A DNA stretch of 64,000 nucleotides. It comes from Azophilus sp965247035. Lineage in GTDB: Bacteria; Pseudomonadota; Gammaproteobacteria; Pseudomonadales; Azotimanducaceae. The translations under genes were made by a program, and so were the position numbers. The first letter of the stretch is position 1, and each line of letters starts with the position of its first letter. The notes beneath the pieces were generated by a model. It was not told the origin of the DNA, made no database searches, and worked only from the letters and a program-made list of their open reading frames with translations. Below are positions 26,013 through 33,984 of this stretch, in pieces. The stretch spans positions 1,364,001 to 1,428,000 of the forward strand of contig CBDFGJ010000003.1 of NCBI GenBank assembly GCA_965247035.1, given 5' to 3'.

Positions 26013-26240
26013 TCAGGCGGCGAGGGAGAGCTTGTCCGTGAATTCGTCCGATGTCAACAAGCCGAGGGCATGGCGGGGACGGCGCTCTCGAATTCCTGCA
26101 TGAACTCGGAACCGCCCTCGACCTGCACCGAGCTCACGGGCAGGCGCTGCAGGGCCTCGTGGAGGATGTCAGCGGCCGGTGGCGGCGGTGGCGCTACCGG
26201 CCTGAAGGCGCTGGTGCTTAACTCCAACCGAATGGTCGAA
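26013..26240 (-). pseudogene. IS481/IS3-type transposase relic at the left island edge
   Basis: On the minus strand, LQRLPVSSVQVEGGSEFMQEFE is the second DDE region of an integrase-core transposase (Glu stands where Asp is expected). After a deletion and frame change comes HALGLLTSDEFTDKLSLAA and a stop, the usual C-terminal tail (P.QALGYLTP.EF). Most of the gene is gone. It marks the left boundary of the accessory island. Confidence 0.72.
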
Positions 26241-26241
26241 C

Positions 26242-26536
26242 ACATACAAGAATGACAGGACGTTGAGAAGTATATGTATCTGAGCCTATGCGCCAGGCTC
26301 TCGGGTAGTGCTCCTGAGAACGGGAAAATGTGCCGAAAAAACTCTCGGGCGGCGCTTCCAAAAACAGAAAATATGCTGAAAATGGCTGTTTAGCGCATTT
26401 TGTGGAACAGTTAACCCTATGATAAATAAAGAAAATACAAAGAAAATCAGCATAAGATAAGTTAACTTTACTTATATTGACCTTTCATCCCGGCCCGCTA
26501 AGCTCCGGCCTTATGGAACCCATCCCAAACGAACAA
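26242..26536 (+). repeat. Long direct repeat A, copy 1 (about 295 bp)
   Basis: Nearly identical to 29942-30237. It holds an AT-rich leader with a possible promoter (TTGACC near 26477 and TAAGCT 16 bases later) and the first eight codons of a gene beginning MEPIPNEQ at 26513. In copy 1 this frame runs straight into methyltransferase sequence and stops at 26551. In copy 2 it continues as a DUF4143-type ATPase. Confidence 0.92.
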
Positions 26537-26869
26537 GCCCTTGCCGGATAAATATCGCCTCCTGCTGTTTGACGACAAGCGCGAGGCGGAACTGGTCTGG
26601 AACGGCAAGAGCAACGAAGTGTGCAATGTGGTGTTGCCGTTTCAGGTGATTGAGCAGGTGGATGAGCCGTGTGCGGAGAAATCAAAGGGGAATGGCTCGG
26701 CGATTACATCTTTGAAAACGAATGGCAAAGCTTCCGCGCCAAAAAAGATCGAACTCTGGAACTCACCAGCACGGCACGCGAATGCGACCCAAGACGCCGC
26801 AAAATCGCGGTGAAAGTAGTGGATATCTTTGGCAATGACACGATGAAAATTCCGGAGGTGGGGGTGTGA
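26537..26869 (+). pseudogene. Stub of a type III DNA methyltransferase (mod), copy 1
   Basis: The first part reads PDKYRLLLFDDKREAELVWN then NVVLPFQVIEQVDEP, the N-terminal signature of Mod proteins linked to BPTD_3080-type restriction subunits. After a frame change it reads GEWLGDYIFENEWQSF to VVDIFGNDTMKIPEVGV and a stop, the Mod C terminus. The whole catalytic centre (SAM and NPPY region) is absent. This is an internal deletion with both ends kept. The tail ends 58 bases before the next gene and contains GGAGGTG. Confidence 0.82.
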
Positions 26870-26927
26870 TGTGCGGGTATATAATCGGTAGAATAGTCAT
26901 ACTTGGCATCTATTATGAGGAAAGACG

Positions 26928-28280
26928 ATGAATAAATTGCGTGAATTCATTATAAAAGATGTCCGCTGTTTTGAAGGGGAGCAGCGGGCGGATATTCGCC
27001 CCATCACGCTACTCATTGGTGAAAACAGCACCGGCAAAACTTCTTTTCTTGGCAGTTATCGAGTATTACATCAGGCATTGAGCAGGCATGAATATACTCC
27101 ATCCGCGATGCGAGAGCATTTAAATTTCAATGCGGAGCCATTCGAAATGGGCGCATTCAGAGATATTTTGAGATCAAAGAAAGGAAGGTCTAACGGGAAA
27201 GACAATTTTATGCTGGGTTGTAGCGTGGGGGATGGAAACAAAAAATACGGTGCTTTACTGACCTTCATTGAAAAAGGATTTGAGCCAATCGTTTCATCTT
27301 TGCGTTTTCTAACACCTAATAAATCTCATCTTGAAATACGGATGTCTCAGAATCGAAATATTGTTCTGGAAATTCCAAATCACACTATAGAGACGAATTT
27401 TCCTTCGTACAATACTCATGTGAGTTTTTTTCTTTTGGATAGAATTTTAACACACCCGGAAATGGTTCTGGATCTTTTTGGACTAAAAAAAGAAGACATC
27501 ACAGTACTTGGCGATTTTATAAAAAAAGAATTCACTATACGGTCAAAATTGAAAGGAAACCGCAGGTCAGCGAGATTCCCATGGGGGTATTATGATCTTG
27601 GGAGAGAACAATCAATTGCTCCATTGCGATCAAAACCAGAACGCACCTACAACCCGACCGACGAAAGTCCCACTTCGGAAGGAAAGCACATCCCCATGCT
27701 GATGATGCGTTTGCTACGCACCAAGGATGAAGGTTGGGATGCTTTGCACGATGATTTAGTGGAGTTTGGCGACCAGTCTGGTTTGTTTTCCGGCATTGGT
27801 ATCAAGAGCCAAGGCAAGCAGATAAACGATCCTTTCCAGTTGCGGGTGAAAGTTAGAAAGGGCCCCCAGTCCAACATAATAGATGTCGGTTATGGGGTTA
27901 ATCAAATACTACCCATTCTGGTTGAAATCATGCGCTCAGAGCAAACAACATTTCTATTACAGCAACCAGAAGTGCACCTGCATCCACAAGCACAAGCTGG
28001 GCTCTCTACTTTCTTGGCAAAATCGGTGGCCAAGAAAGATCATTCTTTCTTAATTGAGACGCACAGTGACTACATCATTGACAGGATGCGGATATCCGTG
28101 CGCGATGAAACTATAAGCCCAGATGATGTATCCATTTTGTATTTTGAACCAGAGAAAAGAGGGGGGGCTGTAAAAATTCAAAATATAAAAATAGACAAGC
28201 AGGGAAACCTGATTGATGCCCCACCAGGTTATCGAGACTTTTTTATGAAAGAGAACGATAAATTACTTGGCTTTTCATGA
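26928..28280 (+). CDS. OLD-like AAA ATPase with DUF3696 C terminus
   Basis: A 450-residue ABC-type ATPase: Walker A GENSTGKT at 31-38, a signature-like VGYGVNQILPILVEI, Walker B LLQQPEVHLHP, and the switch His in LIETHSDYIIDRMR. The end (NLIDAPPGYRDFFMKENDKL) is the DUF3696 segment. Such ATPases act as sensors in many phage-defence systems, with an effector encoded next door. The ribosome site GAGGAAAG precedes the ATG. Base composition is much more AT-rich than the chromosome. It overlaps or abuts the PIN-like gene. Confidence 0.87.
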   Translation: MNKLREFIIKDVRCFEGEQRADIRPITLLIGENSTGKTSFLGSYRVLHQALSRHEYTPSAMREHLNFNAEPFEMGAFRDILRSKKGRSNGKDNFMLGCSVGDGNKKYGALLTFIEKGFEPIVSSLRFLTPNKSHLEIRMSQNRNIVLEIPNHTIETNFPSYNTHVSFFLLDRILTHPEMVLDLFGLKKEDITVLGDFIKKEFTIRSKLKGNRRSARFPWGYYDLGREQSIAPLRSKPERTYNPTDESPTSEGKHIPMLMMRLLRTKDEGWDALHDDLVEFGDQSGLFSGIGIKSQGKQINDPFQLRVKVRKGPQSNIIDVGYGVNQILPILVEIMRSEQTTFLLQQPEVHLHPQAQAGLSTFLAKSVAKKDHSFLIETHSDYIIDRMRISVRDETISPDDVSILYFEPEKRGGAVKIQNIKIDKQGNLIDAPPGYRDFFMKENDKLLGFS

Positions 28281-28293
28281 CGGAGCCATAGCC

Positions 28294-28737
28294 ATGTGCA
28301 TCATCATTGACACTAACAAAATACATGATTTCCTGAAAGACTCGCCATCGGATGATATGCAACCCATACGCACGTGGATTGATAGGAAAGGAGGCTCATT
28401 TGTCTACACCACGTATGGAAGTTATGGAAATGAATTAAAAGATGTCAAAGGCAGACTTATGGTCTATGCCCGTAGTGGGCATGTCCGCCTCGTGGGCAAA
28501 GAAAGCATTATACCCGAAGAAAATATATTGCAAACAGTCAACGGACTTAAATCTAATGATATTCATATTCTTGCCCTTGCCAGAGCAAGTGGTGCTCGGC
28601 TTCTTTGTACTGAAGATAGAGCTCTAATAGATGATTTCAAAAATAAAAAAATTATAGGTAATCCTAGGGGGAAGATATATTCTGGCATCAGGCACAAACA
28701 TCTTCTCAAGCGGGACTTATGTAGACGATCATCTTGA
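28294..28737 (+). CDS. PIN-like nuclease partner of the DUF3696 ATPase
   Basis: It begins MCIIIDTNKIHDFL, the first acidic motif of a PIN domain, and later has SNDIHILALARASGARLLCTEDRALIDDF, giving the second acidic pair and the T-E-D motif. About 147 residues. The ATG at 28294 has GGAG 10 bases upstream; an in-frame TTG at 28267 would overlap the ATPase by 14 bases. It is probably an RNase effector controlled by the ATPase. The pairing is seen in sequence; defence function is inferred. Confidence 0.75.
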   Translation: MCIIIDTNKIHDFLKDSPSDDMQPIRTWIDRKGGSFVYTTYGSYGNELKDVKGRLMVYARSGHVRLVGKESIIPEENILQTVNGLKSNDIHILALARASGARLLCTEDRALIDDFKNKKIIGNPRGKIYSGIRHKHLLKRDLCRRSS

Positions 28738-28805
28738 GTTATTTCTCAACATTTGTATAACAAGAATATTCTGCACAAGATTTCGATGAAAGATAAAAGC
28801 GAATT

Positions 28806-29219
28806 ATGACCCACCCCAACATCACCGCTCCCATTCTCGCCGCCCATCCTGACGCCCAAGCCATCTATCTCTACGGCACCTGGGGGACTGAACACCAGCG
28901 GCCGGACAGCGACTTGGATATTGCCGTGTTGTTACCAAACGCGGTGGCGGGCGAAGTTGACTTTTGGGAATGGTGTCACCTCTCGGTGGAGGTTGCATCA
29001 GCCGCAAAAGTGGAACGCGCCGACCTGATTAATTTGCGTGATGTAGATACGTCCTTCCAAGCGGAAATCCTGAGTAGCGGAAGATTGATACATTGCGCCG
29101 ATAAAAACGAACGCCTTCGTTTTGAAAGCATTGTCCTTTCAATGCACCAAAAACTTAATCAAGAACGCGCAGGAATTCGCGAAGAGATCATCACAAGCGC
29201 ACGGATCCTTGCGCGATGA
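28806..29219 (+). CDS. mntA: MntA-like nucleotidyltransferase antitoxin
   Basis: A minimal nucleotidyltransferase fold: YLYGTWGTEHQRPDSDLDIAV. The DxD pair is Asp36 and Asp38. The usual GS motif reads G-T (Gly24-Thr25), a change that keeps a hydroxyl. In characterised pairs MntA adds AMP units to the Tyr of HepT and so blocks its RNase activity. It overlaps hepT by four bases (ATGA). 137 residues. Confidence 0.88.
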   Translation: MTHPNITAPILAAHPDAQAIYLYGTWGTEHQRPDSDLDIAVLLPNAVAGEVDFWEWCHLSVEVASAAKVERADLINLRDVDTSFQAEILSSGRLIHCADKNERLRFESIVLSMHQKLNQERAGIREEIITSARILAR

Positions 29220-29635
29220 GCGACCTTCTAATAACGAAACAGCAGAGCATCGAACTTTGCATACGACGCGCCAGAGACACATGGGAAAAGGAATCGGAGT
29301 TGCCGTTTGAAAAAGATTACGACAAACAAGACATTATCATTTTGAATCTGCAACGCGCATGTGAACAGGTATTGGACATGGCGAACCACATGATACGCGC
29401 GGAAAAATTAGGCTGGCCCAAAGATAGCGCCGAGAGTTTTATCTTGCTTGGAAAAGCCAATATCATCAGCATCGAACTTGAAAAGAAATTGACCAGCATG
29501 GTTGGTTTTAGAAATGTCATTGTCCACGAATATCAAGAGATTAACTACAAAATTGTAGAGCAAGTGATAAAAAGACAGGCCGATGACCTGATTGAATTCG
29601 CCAGCATTATGGTCGCTACTGCCATGCCGAAGTAA
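29216..29635 (+). CDS. hepT: HepT-like HEPN RNase toxin
   Basis: A four-helix HEPN protein of 139 residues. The catalytic motif is RNVIVHEY with Arg99, His104 and Tyr106; the Tyr is the target of AMPylation in the family. All three are intact, so it should be active as a ribonuclease toxin. Translation is coupled to the antitoxin in front. HEPN-MNT pairs act as plasmid-stabilising or phage-defence modules. Confidence 0.9.
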   Translation: MSDLLITKQQSIELCIRRARDTWEKESELPFEKDYDKQDIIILNLQRACEQVLDMANHMIRAEKLGWPKDSAESFILLGKANIISIELEKKLTSMVGFRNVIVHEYQEINYKIVEQVIKRQADDLIEFASIMVATAMPK

Positions 29636-29657
29636 AGTTTCACCATACGGACTCCTC

Positions 29658-29938
29658 ATGCCCATCCCACCTGATTTCCCCTACCGGATCATGCGCCGCT
29701 ATAACCTGAATCCTGTACAGCCCAAGACAAAAGCCAACAAACGCAAGATCATCAAGCAAAAAACAGGTGAGCTGGGGCATATGGACTGTCGCCATCTGAG
29801 CCGGGATCTGTTTCCCGGGCAGCCCCGCCACTATCTGGTGTGCTTGCTGGCCGATTGCACGCGCCTGGCCTGGACCGCGGTGATATCAGACATCAAAAGC
29901 CTGACGGTGATGTTCGCCACCCTGGGGATGATCAATCC
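29658..29938 (+). pseudogene. Restriction subunit (res) start stub fused to IS481 transposase fragment
   Basis: The frame starts MPIPPDFP, like the first codons of the res stub at 34471 (MPLPTDFP), and jumps after eight codons into an IS481-type integrase core: RRYNLNPVQPKTKANKRKI, GELGHMDCRHLSRD (first catalytic Asp) and LVCLLADCTRLAWTAV. It ends where direct repeat A copy 2 begins. Positions 29684-29932 repeat at 34881-35129. Confidence 0.8.
29684..29932 (+). repeat. Direct repeat B, copy 1 (249 bp, transposase core)
   Basis: Matches 34881-35129 base for base with only a handful of differences and no length change. It covers the first catalytic region of the IS481-like transposase. The spacing to repeat A differs between the two scaffold copies because they carry different cargo. 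Confidence 0.9.
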
Positions 29939-29941
29939 GCT

Positions 29942-30237
29942 ACATACAAGAATGACAGGGCGTTGAGAAGTATAGGTATCTGAGCCTATGCGCCAGGCTC
30001 TCGGGTAGTGTTCCTGAGAACGGGAGGATGTGCCGAAAAAGACTCTCGGGCGGTGCTTCCAAAAACAGAAAATATGCTGAAAATGGCTGTTTAGCGCATT
30101 TTGTGGAACAGTTAACCTTCTGATAAATAAAGAAAATACAAATAAAATCATCATAAGATAAGTCAATTTTCCTTATATTGACCTTTCATCCCGGCCCGCT
30201 AAACTCCGGCCTTATGGAACCCATCCCCAACGAACAA
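29942..30237 (+). repeat. Long direct repeat A, copy 2 (about 296 bp)
   Basis: Second copy of the leader plus MEPIPNEQ start. Differences from copy 1 are scattered single bases and one-base indels, including TAAACT for TAAGCT in the possible -10. The junction with the transposase fragment at 29933-29941 is abrupt. Confidence 0.92.
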
Positions 30238-30627
30238 CTCCTAGAGCGCATGCGCATTGAAAATCCGTGGTGGAGTGGAACGCCGCCACAGACAGACCAG
30301 ATGTACCGCCGCATGCGCCCCCGCGCCTACTTTGAGCCCCTTGCCGATTTTTTTCTGCCACCACTGACGTTCTATGAATATCTGGATTTACAAGGAATCA
30401 ATGTACCGATTGAACTAAAAGAAGGCGTGTGGACTCTTGAGGAAGGCTTTATTGAGACACTCAACGAGCACTTCATCCGTTACATCCAAATCGGCAGCTA
30501 CATATCGAGCAATGGCAAAAGCGGGGATCCTTGCGGGTATTTCTCAAGAAACATCCAAACATGCGTGCTTGTTCTTTTACAACACGCACCAAAACCGGAC
30601 GGTTTGACATACCAAATCGTGCGGTGA
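30214..30627 (+). pseudogene. Internally deleted DUF4143-type AAA ATPase
   Basis: It starts MEPIPNEQLLERMRIENPWW and RAYFEPLADFFL, a typical opening of the DUF4143 ATPase family, but before the Walker A it jumps to PPLTFYEYLDLQGI and LNEHFIRYIQIGSY, which lies after the ATPase core. The nucleotide-binding core is missing and the last part diverges. The frame stays open for 137 codons, yet an active product is unlikely. Confidence 0.7.
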
Positions 30628-30691
30628 ACTACTTTCCCACAAGCCTGTACTGCTATATTGTCGGTCGCCGCACCGCCATGGATCTCTCCCT

Positions 30692-30892
30692 GTGAATCTC
30701 ACCGACAACGAAAAACGCGATGCCGTCAAACTGATTGAGGACGGCAAGCCTTTACCGGATAAGTATCACTTCCTGCTGTTTGACGACAAGCGCGAGGTGG
30801 AGTTGGTGTGGAACGGCAAGAGCAACGAAGTGCGCAATGTGGTGGATATTTTTGGCAATGGCACGATGAAGATTGTGGAGGTGACGGTATGA
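30692..30892 (+). pseudogene. Stub of a type III methyltransferase (mod), copy 2
   Basis: A 66-residue open frame from GTG joins the first 45 or so Mod residues (NLTDNEKRDAVKLIEDGKPL, VELVWNGKSNEV) directly to the last 17 (VVDIFGNGTMKIVEVTV). The junction falls at a short GTGG shared by both sides, suggesting deletion by microhomology. The frame is kept, so a small protein could be made. The deletion is larger than in copy 1 and so independent. Confidence 0.82.
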
Positions 30893-30899
30893 AGCATTT

Positions 30900-30917
30900 T
30901 TTGTACTCGAGTACAAA
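30900..30917. promoter_or_regulatory. Perfect 18-bp palindrome, candidate operator
   Basis: TTTGTACTCGAGTACAAA reads the same on both strands. It lies 8 bases after the mod stub stop and 82 bases before the next gene. Perfect palindromes of this size are typical of repressor sites; the XRE-type protein encoded at 32815 is one possible binder. No second copy was noticed. Confidence 0.5.
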
Positions 30918-30998
30918 CCACCAACCGTCGCTATGGTCAAGAAGGGAATGGGCATCAAGCCCTCTAACCAATCCAACCAAATCAAAAAGGAGAAACCG

Positions 30999-31430
30999 AT
31001 GAGTTCCGTAGTGTGGGATAAGGGCAAACTGATCCAACAAGCTGGGGGCAACACCGAAGAGTTGGGGTATGTAAAGTATGACGAGAGTTCAAATATGTAC
31101 ATCCTTTGGCTTAAAGATGTGCGCGGCGTGTTTGGCGTCAACGTAAAACACATACGAGGTGACTTCTTCACGTCAATGAGTGACGCCAGGCAGCACGCAG
31201 CTTCATCCACATCTGCTTTCTTGTTTCACTACATGTGGATGGTCGGTCTGCGCAAGGTTGGTGCCGAAAGCATAGAGGATTCTATTTCAACACTCAATAA
31301 AAAAATGGACTTGATGGCGAAAGAAGCGAATAAGAGAGAAATAAAATCCAAAAAACGAGAGATTTGGATTGCCGTCATCTCGTTCGCCTTCTCAATGATG
31401 ACCACTATCGGTTTTTATCTTGTTCTGTGA
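30999..31430 (+). CDS. C-terminally membrane-anchored protein, unknown function
   Basis: 143 residues from ATG 30999, with AAGGAG about 9 bases upstream. A soluble N-terminal part is followed by a basic coiled-coil stretch (LNKKMDLMAKEANKREIKSK) and one membrane helix at the very end (IAVISFAFSMMTTIGFYLVL). This recalls small effector proteins that insert in the membrane in defence modules, but no family is recognised. It follows the palindrome and the mod stub. Confidence 0.7.
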   Translation: MSSVVWDKGKLIQQAGGNTEELGYVKYDESSNMYILWLKDVRGVFGVNVKHIRGDFFTSMSDARQHAASSTSAFLFHYMWMVGLRKVGAESIEDSISTLNKKMDLMAKEANKREIKSKKREIWIAVISFAFSMMTTIGFYLVL

Positions 31431-31432
31431 AA

Positions 31433-31480
31433 CAGATTTTTACTCTATCCTATGAACTTGCCCACATTCTGTTCAAAACT
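31433..31480 (+). repeat. 48-bp relic of an ImmA/IrrE protease motif
   Basis: Matches 33460-33507 in the intact ImmA/IrrE-type gene at about 43 of 48 bases. That segment encodes the zinc motif IFTLFHELAHILFKT; here it would read YELAH in place of HELAH. Nothing else of the gene is left. A short open tail, EDAFEQRYKRIHLED, runs up to the next gene at 31554. Confidence 0.75.
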
Positions 31481-31553
31481 ATATTGATACAATAGAAGGT
31501 AGCGAAGATGCATTTGAACAACGTTATAAAAGAATTCACCTTGAGGATTAATA

Positions 31554-32795
31554 ATGCTGACATCTTATGACATTCTCGACAAGCTCAATACCGGTGAAAG
31601 CTCAGGGGTAGAGTTCAAAGAGGTCGTGATTCGTGGTGGGAAAATAAAAACCACGCACAGAGACCATTTGTCTGACGAATTTGCCGCTTTTGTTAATCAG
31701 TCAGGCAGCGTAGTGATTTTCGGTATTGTAGATGGCACCCATCAAATTCAAGGCATTGATGCCGTAGATATACCGACTCTGACTACACATATCAGAGAAA
31801 TTTGTCACGATTCTATTGAGCCCCCCATCATCAATTTTTATGTGGATAGCGTACAAGTTCCTGAACCGGATGATGCAAATGAAGAAAAGCATCTGGTTTA
31901 TGTGGAAATTGACCGCAGCCTTTGGCTCCATAAAAGCAAGAACGGGTATTTTTACCGGCATGGCAATAGCAAAAGAGAAATGAGCGCAGAGCATGTTCTG
32001 CGAGTAGGTCAAAGCCGTTCCCAAGCGCGTGTCATCAACTTTGATGAGCAGGCTGTCCCCAAGACCAACCAGGACACGTTGCAAAAAGAATTATACATGC
32101 GGTTTATCAGCGATGACGACACGCAACTATTGTGCAAGCGCAGACTACTGGTATCAAACAACGATACTTTGAATGCAACAGTTGCCGGGATTTTGATGTG
32201 CAGTCCTACACCTGATGACCACATCTACAACAGTTATATCCAGGCAGTTTTTTATAGAGGCGAAACCAAAGATGCTAACTATCAAAACGACGCAAAGGAT
32301 TATCATGGCCCCTTAGATAAACAAATAACAGGCGCCTATAACTTTGCTAATCAGTACAACCACATTTCCGCAAAAAAAGAGATTGGCAGAGAAGAGAGAC
32401 CACAGTACAGCATGCGGGCTGTATTTGAAGCATTAGTCAACGCGGTAGTGCACCGTGACTACTCTAAACATGGATCAAAAATCCGTCTGTTTATGTTTTC
32501 CGACCGGCTGGAAATATATTCCCCCGGAGCATTAGCGAATACTTTAACTGTTGAAAATATGATTAATAATCAATTCACACGAAATGAACTGTTATCGCGC
32601 CTTTTGTCCGAATTAAAAATTGATGATAGGATGAATGATTCCGTTAATAGAAGGTATTTTTTGGAACGCCGAGGAGAAGGTGTTGGCATCATATTCAACG
32701 ACACTGAACAACTCAGTGGTAAACGGCCCGTCTATGAGTTGGTTGGTGAAGAATTAAAATTAACGATCTACGCTGCAAAGTCATTGCAACAATGA
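31554..32795 (+). CDS. Schlafen-like AlbA_2/HATPase_c_4 protein
   Basis: Residues 10-150 carry the AlbA_2 (Schlafen AAA_4) domain: GESSGVEFKEV, DEFAAFVNQSGSVVIFGI and the YFYRHGNSKREMS end. Residues about 265-400 form a C-terminal helix-turn-helix/ATPase-like domain with RAVFEALVNAVVHRDYSKHG and LEIYSPGAL, typical of this group. 413 residues. Such proteins occur as regulators and in phage-defence loci. Composition is AT-rich like the other cargo. Its stop falls inside a relic mod tail that leads into the next gene. Confidence 0.85.
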   Translation: MLTSYDILDKLNTGESSGVEFKEVVIRGGKIKTTHRDHLSDEFAAFVNQSGSVVIFGIVDGTHQIQGIDAVDIPTLTTHIREICHDSIEPPIINFYVDSVQVPEPDDANEEKHLVYVEIDRSLWLHKSKNGYFYRHGNSKREMSAEHVLRVGQSRSQARVINFDEQAVPKTNQDTLQKELYMRFISDDDTQLLCKRRLLVSNNDTLNATVAGILMCSPTPDDHIYNSYIQAVFYRGETKDANYQNDAKDYHGPLDKQITGAYNFANQYNHISAKKEIGREERPQYSMRAVFEALVNAVVHRDYSKHGSKIRLFMFSDRLEIYSPGALANTLTVENMINNQFTRNELLSRLLSELKIDDRMNDSVNRRYFLERRGEGVGIIFNDTEQLSGKRPVYELVGEELKLTIYAAKSLQQ

Positions 32796-32818
32796 ATATT
32801 GTGGAGGTGACCGTATGA
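32792..32818 (+). repeat. Third mod-tail scar, supplying the ribosome site of the next gene
   Basis: These 27 bases match the end of the mod stub at 30866-30892 at about 25 positions and encode the same MNIVEVTV-stop tail. They contain GGAGGTG, 6 bases before the ATG of the XRE/ImmA gene at 32815, whose start overlaps the relic stop (ATGA). Confidence 0.7.
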
Positions 32819-33984
32819 GCGAGCAAATACCAGTCAATCCAAAGGTGCTTCTCTGGGCTCGAGAAACGAGCGGGTACAACGTTAATGATGTTGTTTTAAA
32901 ACTGAACAGGAAAACTGTAACTGCCGAGACGGTTGAATCATGGGAAAGTGGAACGAAGAGCCCAACGTATGCCCAATTGGAGACACTTGCATATAAATTA
33001 TACAAGCGTCCTTTAGCATTGTTCTTTTTCCCTGCTCCGCCAGATGAAGAAACGCCTAAGGAGTATTTTAGAACCTTGCCGAGTGAGGAAATTAAATCGT
33101 TTGAACCACGCATGATTTACCTTGTTCGCAAAGCTCGGGTTATGCAGGAAAACCTTAAAGAGCTTTTCGACGGCGTGAACCCTGCTGAGCGGAAGGTGTT
33201 TGCTGGTGTGACTATCCGCATGTCTGATCCCATTCGGGAGGTTGCAAAATCGGCACGTGAATATCTAGGTATTGGCCTTGCTACGCAATATGATTGGGAA
33301 ACTGATGATAAGGCGCTGAAGTTCTGGCGTAATTTGGTTGAACAACACGGGGTTTTTGTTTTTAAGGATGCGTTCAAAGATGATAAATATTCTGGGTTCT
33401 GCCTTTATGACGAGGTATTTCCAGTCATTTACATCAACAACAGCCAGCCAAAAATCCGTCAGATATTTACTCTATTCCATGAACTTGCCCATATCCTGTT
33501 CAAAACTGGAGGAGTAGACTTTCGGCATGATGATTATCTCCATGCAATGCGGGGTGATAATCGTCATATTGAGGTTTTCTGTAATAAATTTTCCGGAGAG
33601 TTTCTTGTCCCTACTGAGGATATTCAACCACAACTGATAGATCAAAAAATTACCGATGACTTATTGAGTCGACTGGCTGGAAAATATAGCGTCAGCCGTG
33701 AAGTCATCCTAAGAAAGTGTTTTGATTTAGATATTATCACGCAATCATATTACGAAGCCAAAGTAATGGGGTGGGGTGAAAGAAAGAGAGGAAGTAAAAC
33801 TGAAGGGGGGGATTACTACAACAACCAGGGGGTTTATTTAGGAACCGGCTATATCAAAGCGGCCTTCAGCAAGTTTTATCAGGGCGGCATATCACGATCC
33901 CAGTTGTCTGAATACCTCGGGATGAAGGAATCTTCAATCGGTACGCTAGAGAGTCGTATGCTTTCACGTGAAGACACGTTGTGA
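32815..33984 (+). CDS. XRE-type HTH / ImmA-IrrE metallopeptidase protein
   Basis: An N-terminal helix-turn-helix (about 10-65: NPKVLLWARETSGYN, ESWESGTKSPTYAQLETLA) is fused to an ImmA/IrrE peptidase domain with the zinc motif HELAH (His222, Glu223, His226). Such proteins act as antitoxins or proteolytic regulators. The following PIN-domain gene overlaps by four bases (GTGA), a standard toxin-antitoxin arrangement. 389 residues. Translation starts from the GGAGGTG left by the mod scar. Confidence 0.9.
   Translation: MSEQIPVNPKVLLWARETSGYNVNDVVLKLNRKTVTAETVESWESGTKSPTYAQLETLAYKLYKRPLALFFFPAPPDEETPKEYFRTLPSEEIKSFEPRMIYLVRKARVMQENLKELFDGVNPAERKVFAGVTIRMSDPIREVAKSAREYLGIGLATQYDWETDDKALKFWRNLVEQHGVFVFKDAFKDDKYSGFCLYDEVFPVIYINNSQPKIRQIFTLFHELAHILFKTGGVDFRHDDYLHAMRGDNRHIEVFCNKFSGEFLVPTEDIQPQLIDQKITDDLLSRLAGKYSVSREVILRKCFDLDIITQSYYEAKVMGWGERKRGSKTEGGDYYNNQGVYLGTGYIKAAFSKFYQGGISRSQLSEYLGMKESSIGTLESRMLSREDTL

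Noticed and set aside
26928..28737. PARIS (AriA/AriB) identity for the ATPase pair
   Set aside because: The ATPase has a DUF3696 end and the partner is PIN-like, not the DUF4435 Toprim-type AriB.
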